Origin: Micromonospora sp. NBC_01740
GTDB taxonomy: Bacteria; Actinomycetota; Actinomycetes; Mycobacteriales; Micromonosporaceae
Direction: 5' to 3'
Assembly: GCF_035920365.1 (NCBI RefSeq)
Contig: NZ_CP109150.1
Span: 62,001 to 126,000 of the forward strand
DNA: 64,000 bases
This document shows, piece after piece, positions 29,337 to 38,481 of this stretch. How positions within the stretch are numbered: position 1 is the stretch's first letter; the number at the start of each line of letters is the position of its first letter. Below the pieces are notes generated by a model. The model was not told the DNA's origin, did not search any database, and saw only the letters and a program-made list of their open reading frames with translations. A program made the translations under genes and the position numbers.

Positions 29337-30506
29337 TCACTTCTCGGCCACCCCCGCCGAGTCGAACGTGGCCACCTCGTGCAGCACCCGGACCGCGCCG
29401 GTGACCACCGGCAGCGCGAGCAGCGCGCCGGTGCCCTCGCCCAGGCGCAGCCCGAGGTCGATCAGCGGCGCCAGGCCCAGCCGGCGCAGCGCGACCGTGG
29501 CCCCCGGCTCGGCGGAGCGGTGCCCGGCCACCATGGCGGCCACGGCGTGCGGCGCGAGGGCCGCCGCGGCGAGGGCTGCGGCGACCGCGATCACCCCGTC
29601 CAGCAGCACCGGGGTGCGGCGGGCGGCGGCGCCCAGGATCAGCCCGGCCAGCGCGGCGTGCTCCAGCCCGCCGACGGCGGCCAGCACGCCCAGTGGGTCG
29701 GCGGGATCGGGGTCGTGCCGGCGCAGCGCGGCCCGCACGACGTCGACCTTGCGGGCGTACGTCGGGTCGTCGACCCCGGTGCCCCGGCCCGTCGTCTCCG
29801 CCGGGTCGATGCCGGTGAACGCGGCGATCAGGGCGGCGGCCGGCGTGGTGTTGCCGATGCCCATGTCCCCCGTGAGCAGGATGCCCGCGCCCGCGTCGAT
29901 CAACTCGTCGGCCACCCGGATGCCGGTCTCGACGGCCGCGCGGGCCTCCTCGCGGGTGAGCGCGGCGGTCACCGCCAGGTCCCGGGTGCCGGGGCGGACG
30001 TTCGCCGCGACCAGCCGGGGCGCGTCGCGGGCCGGCAGGCTGTCCGCCGGGGGCCGGGTGAGCGGAATGGCCGGCGCGCCATCGGCGGCCAAGGCACCCG
30101 CCGGGCCGTCGGCGAGCGGGGCACCCGCCGGGGTGCCGGTGGCCGGGAGCGGGGTGGCCACGCCGACGTCGACGACGGTGACCGAGGCGCCGGCCTGCCG
30201 GGCGAACGCGTTGACGACCGCGCCGCCGGCCAGGAAGTTGCCGATCATCTGCGCGGTGACCTCCTGCGGCCAGGGCGTCACCCCCTGGGCGTGCACGCCG
30301 TGGTCACCGGCGAAGATCGCGACCGCGGCCGGCTCGGGCAGCGGCGGCGGGCAGTGCCCGGCCAGGCCGGCGAGGCGTACGGAGAGTTCCTCCAGGGCGC
30401 CGAGCGAGCCGGCGGGCTTGGTCAGCCGCCCCTGCAACTCCCGCGCGGCGGCCATCGCCGACTCGTCCGGCGGCCGGATCGCCGCGATCGTGGTCTCCAG
30501 CATCAT
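29337..30506 (-). CDS. cobT: Nicotinate-nucleotide-dimethylbenzimidazole phosphoribosyltransferase
   Basis: This 389-residue enzyme activates dimethylbenzimidazole for the lower ligand of cobalamin. Signatures are RLTKPAGSLGALEEL, IFAGDHGVHAQGVTPWPQEV, GDMGIGNTTPAAAL and the C-terminal LRLGEGTGALLALP with the catalytic Glu. A Pro/Ala-rich insertion of about 50 residues follows VVDVGVATPLP, where other CobT proteins have a short loop. The ATG pair at 30506/30503 has no good Shine-Dalgarno sequence; an IS605-type element begins just upstream and may have displaced it. Confidence 0.93.
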   Translation of the reverse strand: MMLETTIAAIRPPDESAMAAARELQGRLTKPAGSLGALEELSVRLAGLAGHCPPPLPEPAAVAIFAGDHGVHAQGVTPWPQEVTAQMIGNFLAGGAVVNAFARQAGASVTVVDVGVATPLPATGTPAGAPLADGPAGALAADGAPAIPLTRPPADSLPARDAPRLVAANVRPGTRDLAVTAALTREEARAAVETGIRVADELIDAGAGILLTGDMGIGNTTPAAALIAAFTGIDPAETTGRGTGVDDPTYARKVDVVRAALRRHDPDPADPLGVLAAVGGLEHAALAGLILGAAARRTPVLLDGVIAVAAALAAAALAPHAVAAMVAGHRSAEPGATVALRRLGLAPLIDLGLRLGEGTGALLALPVVTGAVRVLHEVATFDSAGVAEK

Positions 30507-30557
30507 CAGAATTCGCCCGTGAAACCCCTGGCTTCAGCCACGGGGAGGAAAGGATGG

Positions 30558-30860
30558 TCAGGCGTCGCGTTGGTTCTCGACATAGTGTTTGACGGCCTCC
30601 ATGGTTGCGCCGCCGACAGTGGCGACAAAGTACGAGTGGCCCAGAGGGGCGGGTAGCCGGGACCGCGGTGACGGGAATTCGGCGCGCAGCAGACGCCACG
30701 TGCGGCCCTTGATCTGCTTGACGAGCCGGTGGATGCCGAACTGCGGATCGCATGTGATGAACAGGCGCACATGGTCGGCATCGTCAATTCCACGATGGGC
30801 GCGTCGCGTTCGGCGCATTCCTCGCGGATGATTTCTTTGAGACTTCCTCCATCCCCCACT
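30558..30860 (-). pseudogene. TnpA (Y1 HUH transposase), truncated and frameshifted
   Basis: The C-terminal part reads DHVRLFITCDPQFGIHRLVK, then SYFVATVGGATMEAVKHYVE, the IS200-type end. Upstream homology (GGSLKEIIREECAERDAPIVELT) continues in a different frame, so a frameshift lies near 30783; I quote only parts. The first 40 or so residues, including the His-hydrophobe-His region start, are missing because the gene reaches only to about 30860, 20 bp from tnpB. It cannot make an active transposase. Confidence 0.8.
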
Positions 30861-30880
30861 ATAAAGCTGACTGACGTATT

Positions 30881-32029
30881 GTGTTGATTGTGGACGAAAC
30901 GGTGCGGTACACCTACCGGCTGCGCCCTGGCGCAACCGCGCGGGCCGCGCTGCTCACCGAGTGGGGCCGATGCCGATGGCTGTGGAACGAAGCCGTCCAC
31001 CAGCAGAAGTCCCGCCGCAAGCCCACCTTCTGCACGCTGTCCAAAATGCTCACCGATGCACGCGCCCGGTCCTCGTGGCTGCGCGACGGCACCCAAGTCG
31101 CCCAACAGCAGACACTGCGCACCTACTCCCTGGCACTTCAGCACTCCTACAAGATCAAAGGCCGAGGGCGACCAACGGTCAAACGCCGGAAGTGCACCCT
31201 GCCCAGCCTTGAGTACACCCTGCGTGGGTTCACCATCCGGGAACGTCGGCTGCGCTTGGCCGGTGGCATCACTATCCCGGTGCTCTGGTCCCGAGACCTG
31301 CCGTCCACGCCGACCAGCGTGCGCATCTACCAGGACTCGCTGGGCCACTGGTACGCCTCGTTCGTCGTTCGTCGCGAAGCGGAAGTGGCACCGGCCGTCG
31401 ACAGGTCGATCGGCGTTGACTGGGGCGTCACCACCACCGCCACCACCACCGATCCCGCCTACGACCTGCCGCACCTCGGCCACCGCAAGCGGTGCGCTGC
31501 GGAGCTGGCCAAGGCACAGCGCAAGATGAGCCGTCGGCGTCGCCCCCGAGGCAACCCGCCGTCGAGGGGCTACCTGCAAGCCAAACGGCAGGCCGCCAGG
31601 CTCAACAAGAAGGCGGCCCGACAGAACGCACACGAAGCCCGACAGTGGGCAAAAAGGGTCGTGAACGACCATGACGTGATCGCCGTTGAGAACTTCAAGC
31701 CGACGTTCCTGACGCGAAGCACCATGGCGCGCAAGGTCGCAGACGCCGCGATCGGCGCGGCGAAGCGAGAGCTGATCGAACGCGGCGCGCGGGCGGGCCG
31801 AAAGGTGGTGCTGGTGCCGCCCGCCTACACCACGATGACCTGCTCGCAGTGCGGAACGAGAGCCAAGGAACGCCTCGGGCTGGGTGTGCGAACTTTCCGG
31901 TGCGACAGCTGCGGGCATACTGCCTGTCGAGACCGGAACGCCGCGGGGGCGATCCTCGCCACGGTAGAACGCGACCGTGCTGGTGCTGACGACGCAAGAC
32001 ACGTGAACACCTCCCTTCGGGGTTGGTAG
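30881..32029 (+). CDS. tnpB: TnpB RNA-guided endonuclease (IS200/IS605)
   Basis: This 382-residue protein keeps every feature needed for activity. RuvC residues are Asp180 (IGVDWGVTTT), Glu270 (IAVENFKP) and Asp351 (CRDRNAAGAI). The zinc finger has Cys321, Cys324, Cys341 and Cys344. TnpB proteins use an omega-RNA from the right end of the element to cut DNA next to a short TAM and promote retention of the transposon. The start is GTG at 30881 or GTG at 30890. Its partner TnpA is broken, so this copy persists without its own transposase. Confidence 0.93.
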   Translation: MLIVDETVRYTYRLRPGATARAALLTEWGRCRWLWNEAVHQQKSRRKPTFCTLSKMLTDARARSSWLRDGTQVAQQQTLRTYSLALQHSYKIKGRGRPTVKRRKCTLPSLEYTLRGFTIRERRLRLAGGITIPVLWSRDLPSTPTSVRIYQDSLGHWYASFVVRREAEVAPAVDRSIGVDWGVTTTATTTDPAYDLPHLGHRKRCAAELAKAQRKMSRRRRPRGNPPSRGYLQAKRQAARLNKKAARQNAHEARQWAKRVVNDHDVIAVENFKPTFLTRSTMARKVADAAIGAAKRELIERGARAGRKVVLVPPAYTTMTCSQCGTRAKERLGLGVRTFRCDSCGHTACRDRNAAGAILATVERDRAGADDARHVNTSLRGW

Positions 32030-32081
32030 CTGCGCGCAGTCCGAGCCAGAAATCCCCCCGACTTCCAGCCGTGGGGAAGCG

Positions 32082-33155
32082 TTAAGCCTCCAGGATCTCC
32101 GCCAGTACCTCGGTGAACGCGTCGGTGGTGGCCGTGTCGCGCACGGCGATGCGTAGCCAGTCCGGGCCGAGGCCGGGGAACGTGTCGCCCCGGCGTACCG
32201 CCCAGCCGCGCTGCCGCAGGGCGACCCGCACGTCGGCGGCCCCGGGGACGTGCACCAGCACGAACGCGCTGGCGGGACGGCCGGCGACGCGTACGCCGGG
32301 CAGGGCCGACAGGCGGGCGACCAGGTGGTCGCGGTCGGCGGCGAGCCGGGCGGCGATGGCGCGCTCGGCCTCGACCGCGACGGGCGTGGCGCAGGCCGAC
32401 GCGGCGGCCAGGGCGGGGGTGGAGACGGCCCAGAGCGGCTGGGCCGCGGCCAGCCGCTCCAGCAGGTCCGCCTCGCCGAGCAGGTAGCCGATGCGCAGAC
32501 CGGCCAGGCCCCAGGTCTTGGTGAGGCTGCGGACCACCAGCAGGCCCGGCAGGTCCCGCCGGGCGGCCAGCGACTCCGGTTCGCCGGCCACGCCGGGGGC
32601 GACGGTGGTGTCGGCGAACGCCTCGTCGACCACCAGCACCCGGCCGGGTCGGGCCAGGGCGGCCAGGTCGCCGGCGGGGTGCAGCACCGACGTCGGGTTG
32701 GTCGGGTTGCCGATCATCACGAGGTCGGCGTCGGCGGGCACCCGGGCCGGGTCGAGCCGGAAGTCGTCGTCCGCGCCGAGCAGCACCCGCTCGACCTGGT
32801 GCCCGGCGGCGCGCAACGCCGCCTCCGGCTCGGTGAACTGCGGGTGCACCACCACCGGTCGGCGTACCCCGGCGAGCGCCCGGGCGAGCAGCACGAAGCC
32901 CTCGGCCGCGCCGGCGGTCAGCAGCACCTCGGCCGGCGGGCGGCCGTGCCGGGCCGCGACGGCGGCCCGTGCTGGCCCCGGGTCGGGGTACGCGGCGAGG
33001 TCGCCGAGCGCGGCGGTGATCGGGTCGGCCAGCCAGTCCGGCATCGCGTCGCGCCGCACGTTGACGGCGAGGTCGACGAGCCCCGGCCCCACCTCGGCGT
33101 CGCCGTGGTGGGTGAGGTCGGGTTCGGGGAGGGTCCCGGTCGGCTGACCACGCAT
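32082..33155 (-). CDS. cobC: Threonine-phosphate decarboxylase-like PLP enzyme of cobalamin synthesis (CobC/CobD family)
   Basis: This 357-residue class I/II aminotransferase-fold protein resembles histidinol-phosphate aminotransferase-like CobC of actinobacteria (Rv2231c type). The PLP lysine is in SLTKTWGLAGLRIGYL, with NPTNPTSV and VVDEAFAD upstream. The cobalamin setting (cobT, cobA downstream) indicates threonine-phosphate decarboxylase, making aminopropanol phosphate for the nucleotide loop. The start at 33155 is inferred from the family start; the frame extends further upstream without homology. The stop codon TAA touches the IS605 right end. Confidence 0.82.
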   Translation of the reverse strand: MRGQPTGTLPEPDLTHHGDAEVGPGLVDLAVNVRRDAMPDWLADPITAALGDLAAYPDPGPARAAVAARHGRPPAEVLLTAGAAEGFVLLARALAGVRRPVVVHPQFTEPEAALRAAGHQVERVLLGADDDFRLDPARVPADADLVMIGNPTNPTSVLHPAGDLAALARPGRVLVVDEAFADTTVAPGVAGEPESLAARRDLPGLLVVRSLTKTWGLAGLRIGYLLGEADLLERLAAAQPLWAVSTPALAAASACATPVAVEAERAIAARLAADRDHLVARLSALPGVRVAGRPASAFVLVHVPGAADVRVALRQRGWAVRRGDTFPGLGPDWLRIAVRDTATTDAFTEVLAEILEA

Positions 33156-33276
33156 GTCCGCGATCCTGCCGGGAAGGTGCCGCGCGGGACAGCGGATCCC
33201 GGCGTGGGCCGCATCACCACACGGGCGTTTATGAATATTTCTCAGGTACGAATCGGAAATGTCATAACTTGAGCGT

Positions 33277-35409
33277 GTGAGCAATCGACCCCTTGCCGCC
33301 GCTGGTCGTCTCGTTCCCCTCCTCCGCGCCGGACTGATCGCCGGGATCGTGGTCGCCGCCGTGGCGTACCCCGTGGCCGCCGCCACCGGCCTCGGCGCCA
33401 AGGTCACGGCGCACGCCATGGAACACAAGACCGAGATCCTCACCACCGCGCTGCCGGCCGAGACGTCGTACGTCTACGCGCCGGACGGCAAGACGGTGCT
33501 GACGATGTTCTACGAGGAGTACCGGCAGTACACGAAGCTGGCCGACATCTCCCCGCACATGCAGCAGGCGATCGTCGCCGCCGAGGACAACCGCTTCTAC
33601 CAGCACCGGGGCGTCGACCCGAAGGGCGTCGCCCGCGCCTTCGTGGCCAACGCCCGCTCCAGCGGCGTCTCCCAGGGCGCCTCCACGCTCACCATGCAGT
33701 ACGTGCGGATGGCGCTGCGGGACAGCGCGAAGACGCCGAAGGAGGTGCAGGAGGCCACCCAGCAGACCAGCCTGCGCAAGGTCCGCGAGATGCGGATGGC
33801 GATGGACCTGGAGAAGGAACTCAGCAAGGACGACGTCCTGGAGCGCTACCTCAACTCCGCGTACTTCGGGCACCGCGCGTACGGCATCTACGCGGCCAGC
33901 GAGATCTTCTTCTCCAAGGCCCCCAAGGACCTCAGCCCCGTCGAGGCGGCCACCCTCGCCGGCCTGGTCAAGTCCCCGTCCGAGTACGACCCGGCCAGCT
34001 CCGACCAGAAGGACGCCACCGGCCGGCGCAACTACGTGCTCGACCGGATGGCCCAGCTCGGATACCTCTCGCCGGACGCCGTCACGCAGGCGAAGACCGA
34101 GCCGATCCGGCTGAAGCTGACGTACCCGCCGAACGACTGCGCCTCCGTGCCCGAGAAGTGGAACAGCTGGGGCTTCGCCTGCGACTACCTGAAGAACTGG
34201 TGGAGCACGCAGCCCGCGTTCGGCGAGAACCGGCTGGAGCGGTTGGACAAGCTGCGCCGGGGCGGCTACCGGATCGTGCTCAGCCTCGACCCCAAGATCC
34301 AGGAGGCGGCCGAGCAGAACGTCGGCACCAAGGAGAACACCGGCAGCCCCTTCGCCAACGGCATCGTGGTCTCCGAGCCCGGCACCGGGCGGGTCAAGGC
34401 GATGGCGGTGAACCGGACGTACTCGCTGGACCTGAGCGAGAACGGGCAGAGCTCCAACCCCGAGGCCGGGCCGAAGGTCAAGGCGAACTACCCGAACACC
34501 GTGGCGCCCCTGCTCGGCGGCGGCGACCTGGCGGGCTACCAGGCCGGCTCGACGTTCAAGATGTTCCCCATGCTGGCCGCACTCAACGCGGGCATGCCCC
34601 TGTCCACCTCGTTCAACGCACCGCACCGGTACCGCTCCGAGGTCTACGACGGTTGGTCGCCGTCCAACGCCAGCGGCGCGATGAGCGGCAACCAGACCAT
34701 GTGGTCCGGCTTCGGCAAGTCGGTGAACACGTACTTCGTGTGGCTGGAGGAGCAGGTCGGCGCGGACAAGGCGGTCCGCCTGGCCGAGCAGCTCGGGCTG
34801 CGCTGGCGCACCGACGTCGACCGGGAGCACGCGTCCCCGGCCAAGGCGAAACAGTGGGGCGCGTTCACCCTCGGCGTCTCCGACGCCACGCCGCTGGAGA
34901 TGGCCAACGCGTACGCCGCGATCGCCGCGGACGGCCGCTACTGCGAGGCGATCCCGGTGCAGGCGATCTACAACCGGGACGGCACGCCGACCACCTGGAA
35001 GACCGCCTCCGGCATCGAGCGGGAGGTCGCCAAGCCGCGCTGCCGGCAGGTGGTGAACGCCGACGCCGCCCGCGCCGCCACCGACGCCGCCCGCTGCCCG
35101 ACCGGCGACACCCCGGCCCGCGGCAGCTGCGGCGGCTGGTCGACCGCGGACAGCGTGCGGGGCACCGTCGGCCGCCCGGTGGCCGGCAAGACGGGCACCA
35201 CCGACAGCACCCGGTCGGCCTGGTTCGTCGGCTACACCCCGGAACTGGCGGCGGCGAGCTTCATCTCCGACCCGGACAACCCGTTCAACGCGGTCGGCGA
35301 CGGCCAGTCCCAGATCCCGATCAAGGCGGTGGCGCAGACCCTCCGCGACGGCCTCAAGGGCCAGCCCACCCGCCAGTTCACCCCACCGTCGGACCGCATC
35401 GTCGGCTGA
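33277..35409 (+). CDS. Class A penicillin-binding protein (GT51 glycosyltransferase plus transpeptidase)
   Basis: This 710-residue peptidoglycan synthase has one membrane helix near the N-terminus (residues 12-35), a GT51 domain with catalytic Glu in VAAEDNRFYQHRGVD (about 103) and QGASTLTMQYV, and a transpeptidase with SxxK in GSTFKMFPM (about 424), SVNTYF (about 481) and KTGTTDSTRSAWF (about 639). It polymerises and cross-links the cell wall. The GTG start has no Shine-Dalgarno sequence; TAACTT six bases upstream could be a -10 box of a leaderless mRNA. It diverges from cobC. Confidence 0.94.
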   Translation: MSNRPLAAAGRLVPLLRAGLIAGIVVAAVAYPVAAATGLGAKVTAHAMEHKTEILTTALPAETSYVYAPDGKTVLTMFYEEYRQYTKLADISPHMQQAIVAAEDNRFYQHRGVDPKGVARAFVANARSSGVSQGASTLTMQYVRMALRDSAKTPKEVQEATQQTSLRKVREMRMAMDLEKELSKDDVLERYLNSAYFGHRAYGIYAASEIFFSKAPKDLSPVEAATLAGLVKSPSEYDPASSDQKDATGRRNYVLDRMAQLGYLSPDAVTQAKTEPIRLKLTYPPNDCASVPEKWNSWGFACDYLKNWWSTQPAFGENRLERLDKLRRGGYRIVLSLDPKIQEAAEQNVGTKENTGSPFANGIVVSEPGTGRVKAMAVNRTYSLDLSENGQSSNPEAGPKVKANYPNTVAPLLGGGDLAGYQAGSTFKMFPMLAALNAGMPLSTSFNAPHRYRSEVYDGWSPSNASGAMSGNQTMWSGFGKSVNTYFVWLEEQVGADKAVRLAEQLGLRWRTDVDREHASPAKAKQWGAFTLGVSDATPLEMANAYAAIAADGRYCEAIPVQAIYNRDGTPTTWKTASGIEREVAKPRCRQVVNADAARAATDAARCPTGDTPARGSCGGWSTADSVRGTVGRPVAGKTGTTDSTRSAWFVGYTPELAAASFISDPDNPFNAVGDGQSQIPIKAVAQTLRDGLKGQPTRQFTPPSDRIVG

Positions 35410-35465
35410 GCCGGGGGCGCACGGCCACCGCCCCGGTCCCGGTGCCGCCCGGGGGTCGGGGTGGG

Positions 35466-36035
35466 TCAGCGCAGGTCGGCGGAGACGAGGGACCAGACCT
35501 CCAGGTCGACCCGGCCGCCCCGGACGAAGCCGGCGTTGCGGAGCAGGCCCTCATAGCTGAACCCGGCCTTCTCGGCGACCCGGCGGGAGGCCAGGTTGCC
35601 GGGAGCGACCCGCAGCTCGACGCGCTGGAAGCCGTGTTCGAGGATCAGCGCGATGGCGAGCGCGTCGACCGCCTCGGCCGCCAGGCCGAAGCCCCGCGCG
35701 TGCGCCGCCATCGCGTAGGAGACCTCGGTGCACCGGGCGCCCCAGTCGGTGCGCCGCGTCCACAGGCAGCCCACCACCAGGTCGTCCTCCCGGCGTACCA
35801 CCGCGTAGTGGTCGCCGTCGCCGCTGTCGCGCCGCTGCCGCGCCAGGTCGGTGCACCAGGCCAGGCCGTCGATCTGACCGGAGGTGTCGGCCAGCGGCAG
35901 CCACCGCCGGGTCTGCCGGTCGGCGAAGACCTCGTCGGCCGCCGCCGCGTCGGCCCCGGTCAGCGCGCGTACCTCGGTGCGGGGCGTGGAGACGGTCAGC
36001 GCCGGAAAGCGACGGACCGCCACCTGACCGATCAC
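35466..36035 (-). CDS. GNAT family N-acetyltransferase
   Basis: This 189-residue RimJ/RimL-like acetyltransferase has the acetyl-CoA-binding segment in AHARGFGLAAEAVDALA and the C-terminal RVELRVAPGNLASRRVAEKAG, quoted up to its conserved Asn/Ser region. The substrate is unknown, probably a protein N-terminus or small amine. The start is GTG at 36035, overlapping the cobB stop (GTGA), so it is coupled to cobB although no cobalamin role is known. Confidence 0.87.
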   Translation of the reverse strand: MIGQVAVRRFPALTVSTPRTEVRALTGADAAAADEVFADRQTRRWLPLADTSGQIDGLAWCTDLARQRRDSGDGDHYAVVRREDDLVVGCLWTRRTDWGARCTEVSYAMAAHARGFGLAAEAVDALAIALILEHGFQRVELRVAPGNLASRRVAEKAGFSYEGLLRNAGFVRGGRVDLEVWSLVSADLR

Positions 36036-37423
36036 GCGGGCACCCCGTCGGGCCGGGCGGTCGCGGGGTCGGCCGCCGCCGCCACCGCCGCGTCCACGAG
36101 GCGGGCCGCCAGCTGCGGGTACGCCGCCCAGTGCAGGGTGAGCTGCGAGGCGTGCACGCCCCGCCAGACGAAGCCCTCGGGCGCCCCGCCGTCCCAGCTC
36201 CACGCCGGCCGCGCCCCGGCGCGCGGGGTGAGCACGCCGCGGTGCTCCTTGTGCCCCGCCACCACCGTCCCCGCCGGCCCCACGAGGCTGTCGGTCAACG
36301 CGGTCGCCTGCCGGTAGCCCACCACCAGGCCGTCGCGGCGCGTCCCCACCGCGTCGAGCACGCCGCACATGGGCAGCCCGTCCAGTTCCCGGGCCAGCCA
36401 GAGCAGGCCGGCCCCCTCGGCGACGACCGGCCGCCCGGTGCGGGCCAGCTCGGCGACCGCGATGCAGAGCCGGCGGTTGGCGGAGAGCTGCTCGGCGTAC
36501 GACTCGGGCAGCCCGCCGCCGACGACCAGCGCGCCGGTGCCGGCGGGCAGCGCCTCGTCGTGCAGCGGGTCGACCGTCACCACCTCGGCGCCGGCCGCCC
36601 GGAGCAGCTCGACGGCCTCGGGATCGCTGTAGCTGCCGCCCGGCGCCCCGGCGACCGCGACGACCGGGCGCGGCCCGGCGACCTCCCGCCCGGGCTGCGG
36701 CGTCCAGGGCGGCGCGGGCAGGGGCGGCGCGGAGCGGGCCAGGCCCAGCAGCCGGTCCAGCTCGACGGTGGCGGCGACCGCCTCGCCGAGCCGGCGGACC
36801 GCGCGGGTGGCCTCGTCGGTGCGGGCGAGCGCGGGCACCGCCCCGTACCGGCGGGCGGGCAGCACGGACGGCAGGTCCTGGCGGCGCAGCGCGCCGTAGA
36901 CGGGCACGCCGATGTCGTCCAGCGCCGCGCGCAGCAGCTCCTCGTGCCGGGAAGACGCCACCCGGTTGAGGATCACCCCGCCGAGCCAGAGCTGCTCGTC
37001 GTACGAGCGGAAGCCGTGCACCAGGGCGGCCACCGACTGCCCCGTCGCCGCGACGTCGACCACGAGCACGACCGGGCTGCGCAGCGCGGTGGCCACGGCG
37101 GCCGTCGACTCGCTCTCCGGGCGGCCGGCGAGGCTGTCGTACAGGCCCATGCTGCCCTGCACCACGGCGAGCCCGGCGCCGGCCGCGCCGTGGCCGACGA
37201 GGGGGGCGATCCGGTCGGCGCCGACCAGCCGGGGATCGAGGATCCGACCGGGGCGGCCGGCGGCCAGCCCGAGGTACGCGGCGTCCACGCGGTCGGGGCC
37301 GACCTTGAACCCGGCGACGTCGACGCCCCGGTCGGCGAACGCGGCGAGCAGCCCGATCGCCAGCGCGCTCTTGCCGTGGCCGGAGGACGGCGCGCTGAGC
37401 ACCAGGCGCGGCACGACGGTCAT
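36032..37423 (-). CDS. cobB: Cobyrinate a,c-diamide synthase, lacking the usual glutaminase cysteine
   Basis: This 463-residue CobB/CbiA protein amidates cobyrinate at positions a and c. It has the N-terminal ATPase (SAPSSGHGKSALAIGL, FKVGPDRVDAAYLGL) and a C-terminal class I GATase-like domain (GGGLPESYAEQLSANR). Where CobB normally has AECGGLMYL or AECAGLLYL, this one reads AEGAGLLWL; codon GGG replaces the catalytic Cys (about residue 336). The later His/Glu region is present (GVHASQLTLHW). It may depend on free ammonia or be inactive. The second of two ATGs (37423) fits the GGGAG ribosome binding site best. Confidence 0.88.
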   Translation of the reverse strand: MTVVPRLVLSAPSSGHGKSALAIGLLAAFADRGVDVAGFKVGPDRVDAAYLGLAAGRPGRILDPRLVGADRIAPLVGHGAAGAGLAVVQGSMGLYDSLAGRPESESTAAVATALRSPVVLVVDVAATGQSVAALVHGFRSYDEQLWLGGVILNRVASSRHEELLRAALDDIGVPVYGALRRQDLPSVLPARRYGAVPALARTDEATRAVRRLGEAVAATVELDRLLGLARSAPPLPAPPWTPQPGREVAGPRPVVAVAGAPGGSYSDPEAVELLRAAGAEVVTVDPLHDEALPAGTGALVVGGGLPESYAEQLSANRRLCIAVAELARTGRPVVAEGAGLLWLARELDGLPMCGVLDAVGTRRDGLVVGYRQATALTDSLVGPAGTVVAGHKEHRGVLTPRAGARPAWSWDGGAPEGFVWRGVHASQLTLHWAAYPQLAARLVDAAVAAAADPATARPDGVPA

Positions 37424-37634
37424 CATCGACTCCCTTGCGGGGCGGCGGGGGGACCTGCGGCGGGCCGACCGCGCGGTCCGCCCGCGTGACGATAGCCGAA
37501 GCGGCCGCCGCGCGGTCGCCGCCGAACGGGCCCGCCGGCGGTGTCGGGCGTCGCCGGGCGGAGTCGTCGACACCCCGCCCAGGCCCGCGATGGGGGCTGT
37601 CGAAGCGAGTGCCTCCGGTCACAGGGGTAGCCTC

Positions 37635-38462
37635 GTGGGCGTGTACCGGTTCCTGCTGACGCCGCGCTGGCTGGGCATTCTCGCACTGACCCTGGTCGCC
37701 TCGGCGGTGATGGTGCTGCTCGGCAACTGGCAGCTGGACCGCTACCACGGCCGTACGGAGGCCAACGAGCGGATCGACGCCGGCCTGCGGATGGCCCCGG
37801 TGCCGCTGCGGGACGTGCTGCCCGCCCCGACGGGCGGCAACGGCACGGCCGGCCCCGCCCCCGTCGCGGAGAAGGCCTGGACCAAGGTCACCGTGACCGG
37901 CCGCTACGACCCGGCGAACGTGGTCCTGGTCCGGGGCCGCTCGGTGGACCGCACGGTCGGCTTCGAGGTGGTCGCCCCGCTCGTGCTGGCCGACGGCACG
38001 GCCGTGCTGGTGGACCGGGGCTGGATCCCGCCGGCCCGGGGCGGCGACGCGACCGTCCAGCCGGAGGTGCCGGCCCTCCCGCCCGGCGAGGTCACCGTGA
38101 CGGGGCGCGTGCACCTGAGCGAGAGCGGCTCGGTCGCCGTGACCCGGCGTGACGGCAAGCTGGAGACCCGGCGGATCGGCGTGCCCCGGCTGGCCCGGGA
38201 GCTGCCCTACCCCGTGCACGGCGCGTACCTGCTGCTCGACGAGCAGACCCCGGCGGCCGACCCCGCGTTCAAGGACGTGCCGGTCGGATACAACAACAAC
38301 TGGCAGAACTTCGGCTACGTCGTGCAGTGGTGGATCTTCGCCGCGATGACCCTGTTCGGCTACGGCTGGGTGGCCCGCCGGGAGGCCCGTCGGCTGGCGG
38401 GCGTGGGACCGCGGCAGCCCGTCGACCGGGCCGCCGAGCCCGCGCCGCAGGGCGCCGCCTGA
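37635..38462 (+). CDS. SURF1 family protein
   Basis: This 275-residue membrane protein has helices near residues 10-30 and 222-242 flanking an extracytoplasmic domain, with LGNWQLDRYHGR after the first helix and VDRGWIPP and NNNWQNFGYVVQWWIFA near the second: the SURF1 pattern. SURF1 helps insert haem a into cytochrome c oxidase. The GTG at 37635 has AGGGG seven bases upstream; GTG at 37641 is an alternative. It diverges from cobB across about 210 bp. Confidence 0.9.
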   Translation: MGVYRFLLTPRWLGILALTLVASAVMVLLGNWQLDRYHGRTEANERIDAGLRMAPVPLRDVLPAPTGGNGTAGPAPVAEKAWTKVTVTGRYDPANVVLVRGRSVDRTVGFEVVAPLVLADGTAVLVDRGWIPPARGGDATVQPEVPALPPGEVTVTGRVHLSESGSVAVTRRDGKLETRRIGVPRLARELPYPVHGAYLLLDEQTPAADPAFKDVPVGYNNNWQNFGYVVQWWIFAAMTLFGYGWVARREARRLAGVGPRQPVDRAAEPAPQGAA

Positions 38463-38481
38463 CCCGCCCCGCCAACCCCGC

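Larger units (their letters stand above)
30515..32083. mobile_element. IS200/IS605-family element between cobC and cobT
   Basis: The element carries divergent remnants of tnpA (minus) and an intact tnpB (plus). Its ends show the expected subterminal hairpins: CCCCTGGC-TTCA-GCCACGGGG at about 30525-30545 on the left and CCCCCGACTTCCAGCCGTGGGG near 32054-32075 on the right. The right end abuts the cobC stop codon (32084) and the left end abuts the cobT start, with no target duplication expected for this family. Exact ends are estimated. Confidence 0.85.

Noticed and set aside
37427..37634. Cobalamin riboswitch upstream of cobB
   Set aside because: No recognisable B12-box sequence or conserved core was found in the divergent region on either strand.
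35466..38219. 917-codon minus-strand frame joining the GNAT protein to upstream sequence
   Set aside because: Only the last 189 codons are homologous to an acetyltransferase; the rest is out of frame with cobB and antisense to SURF1.
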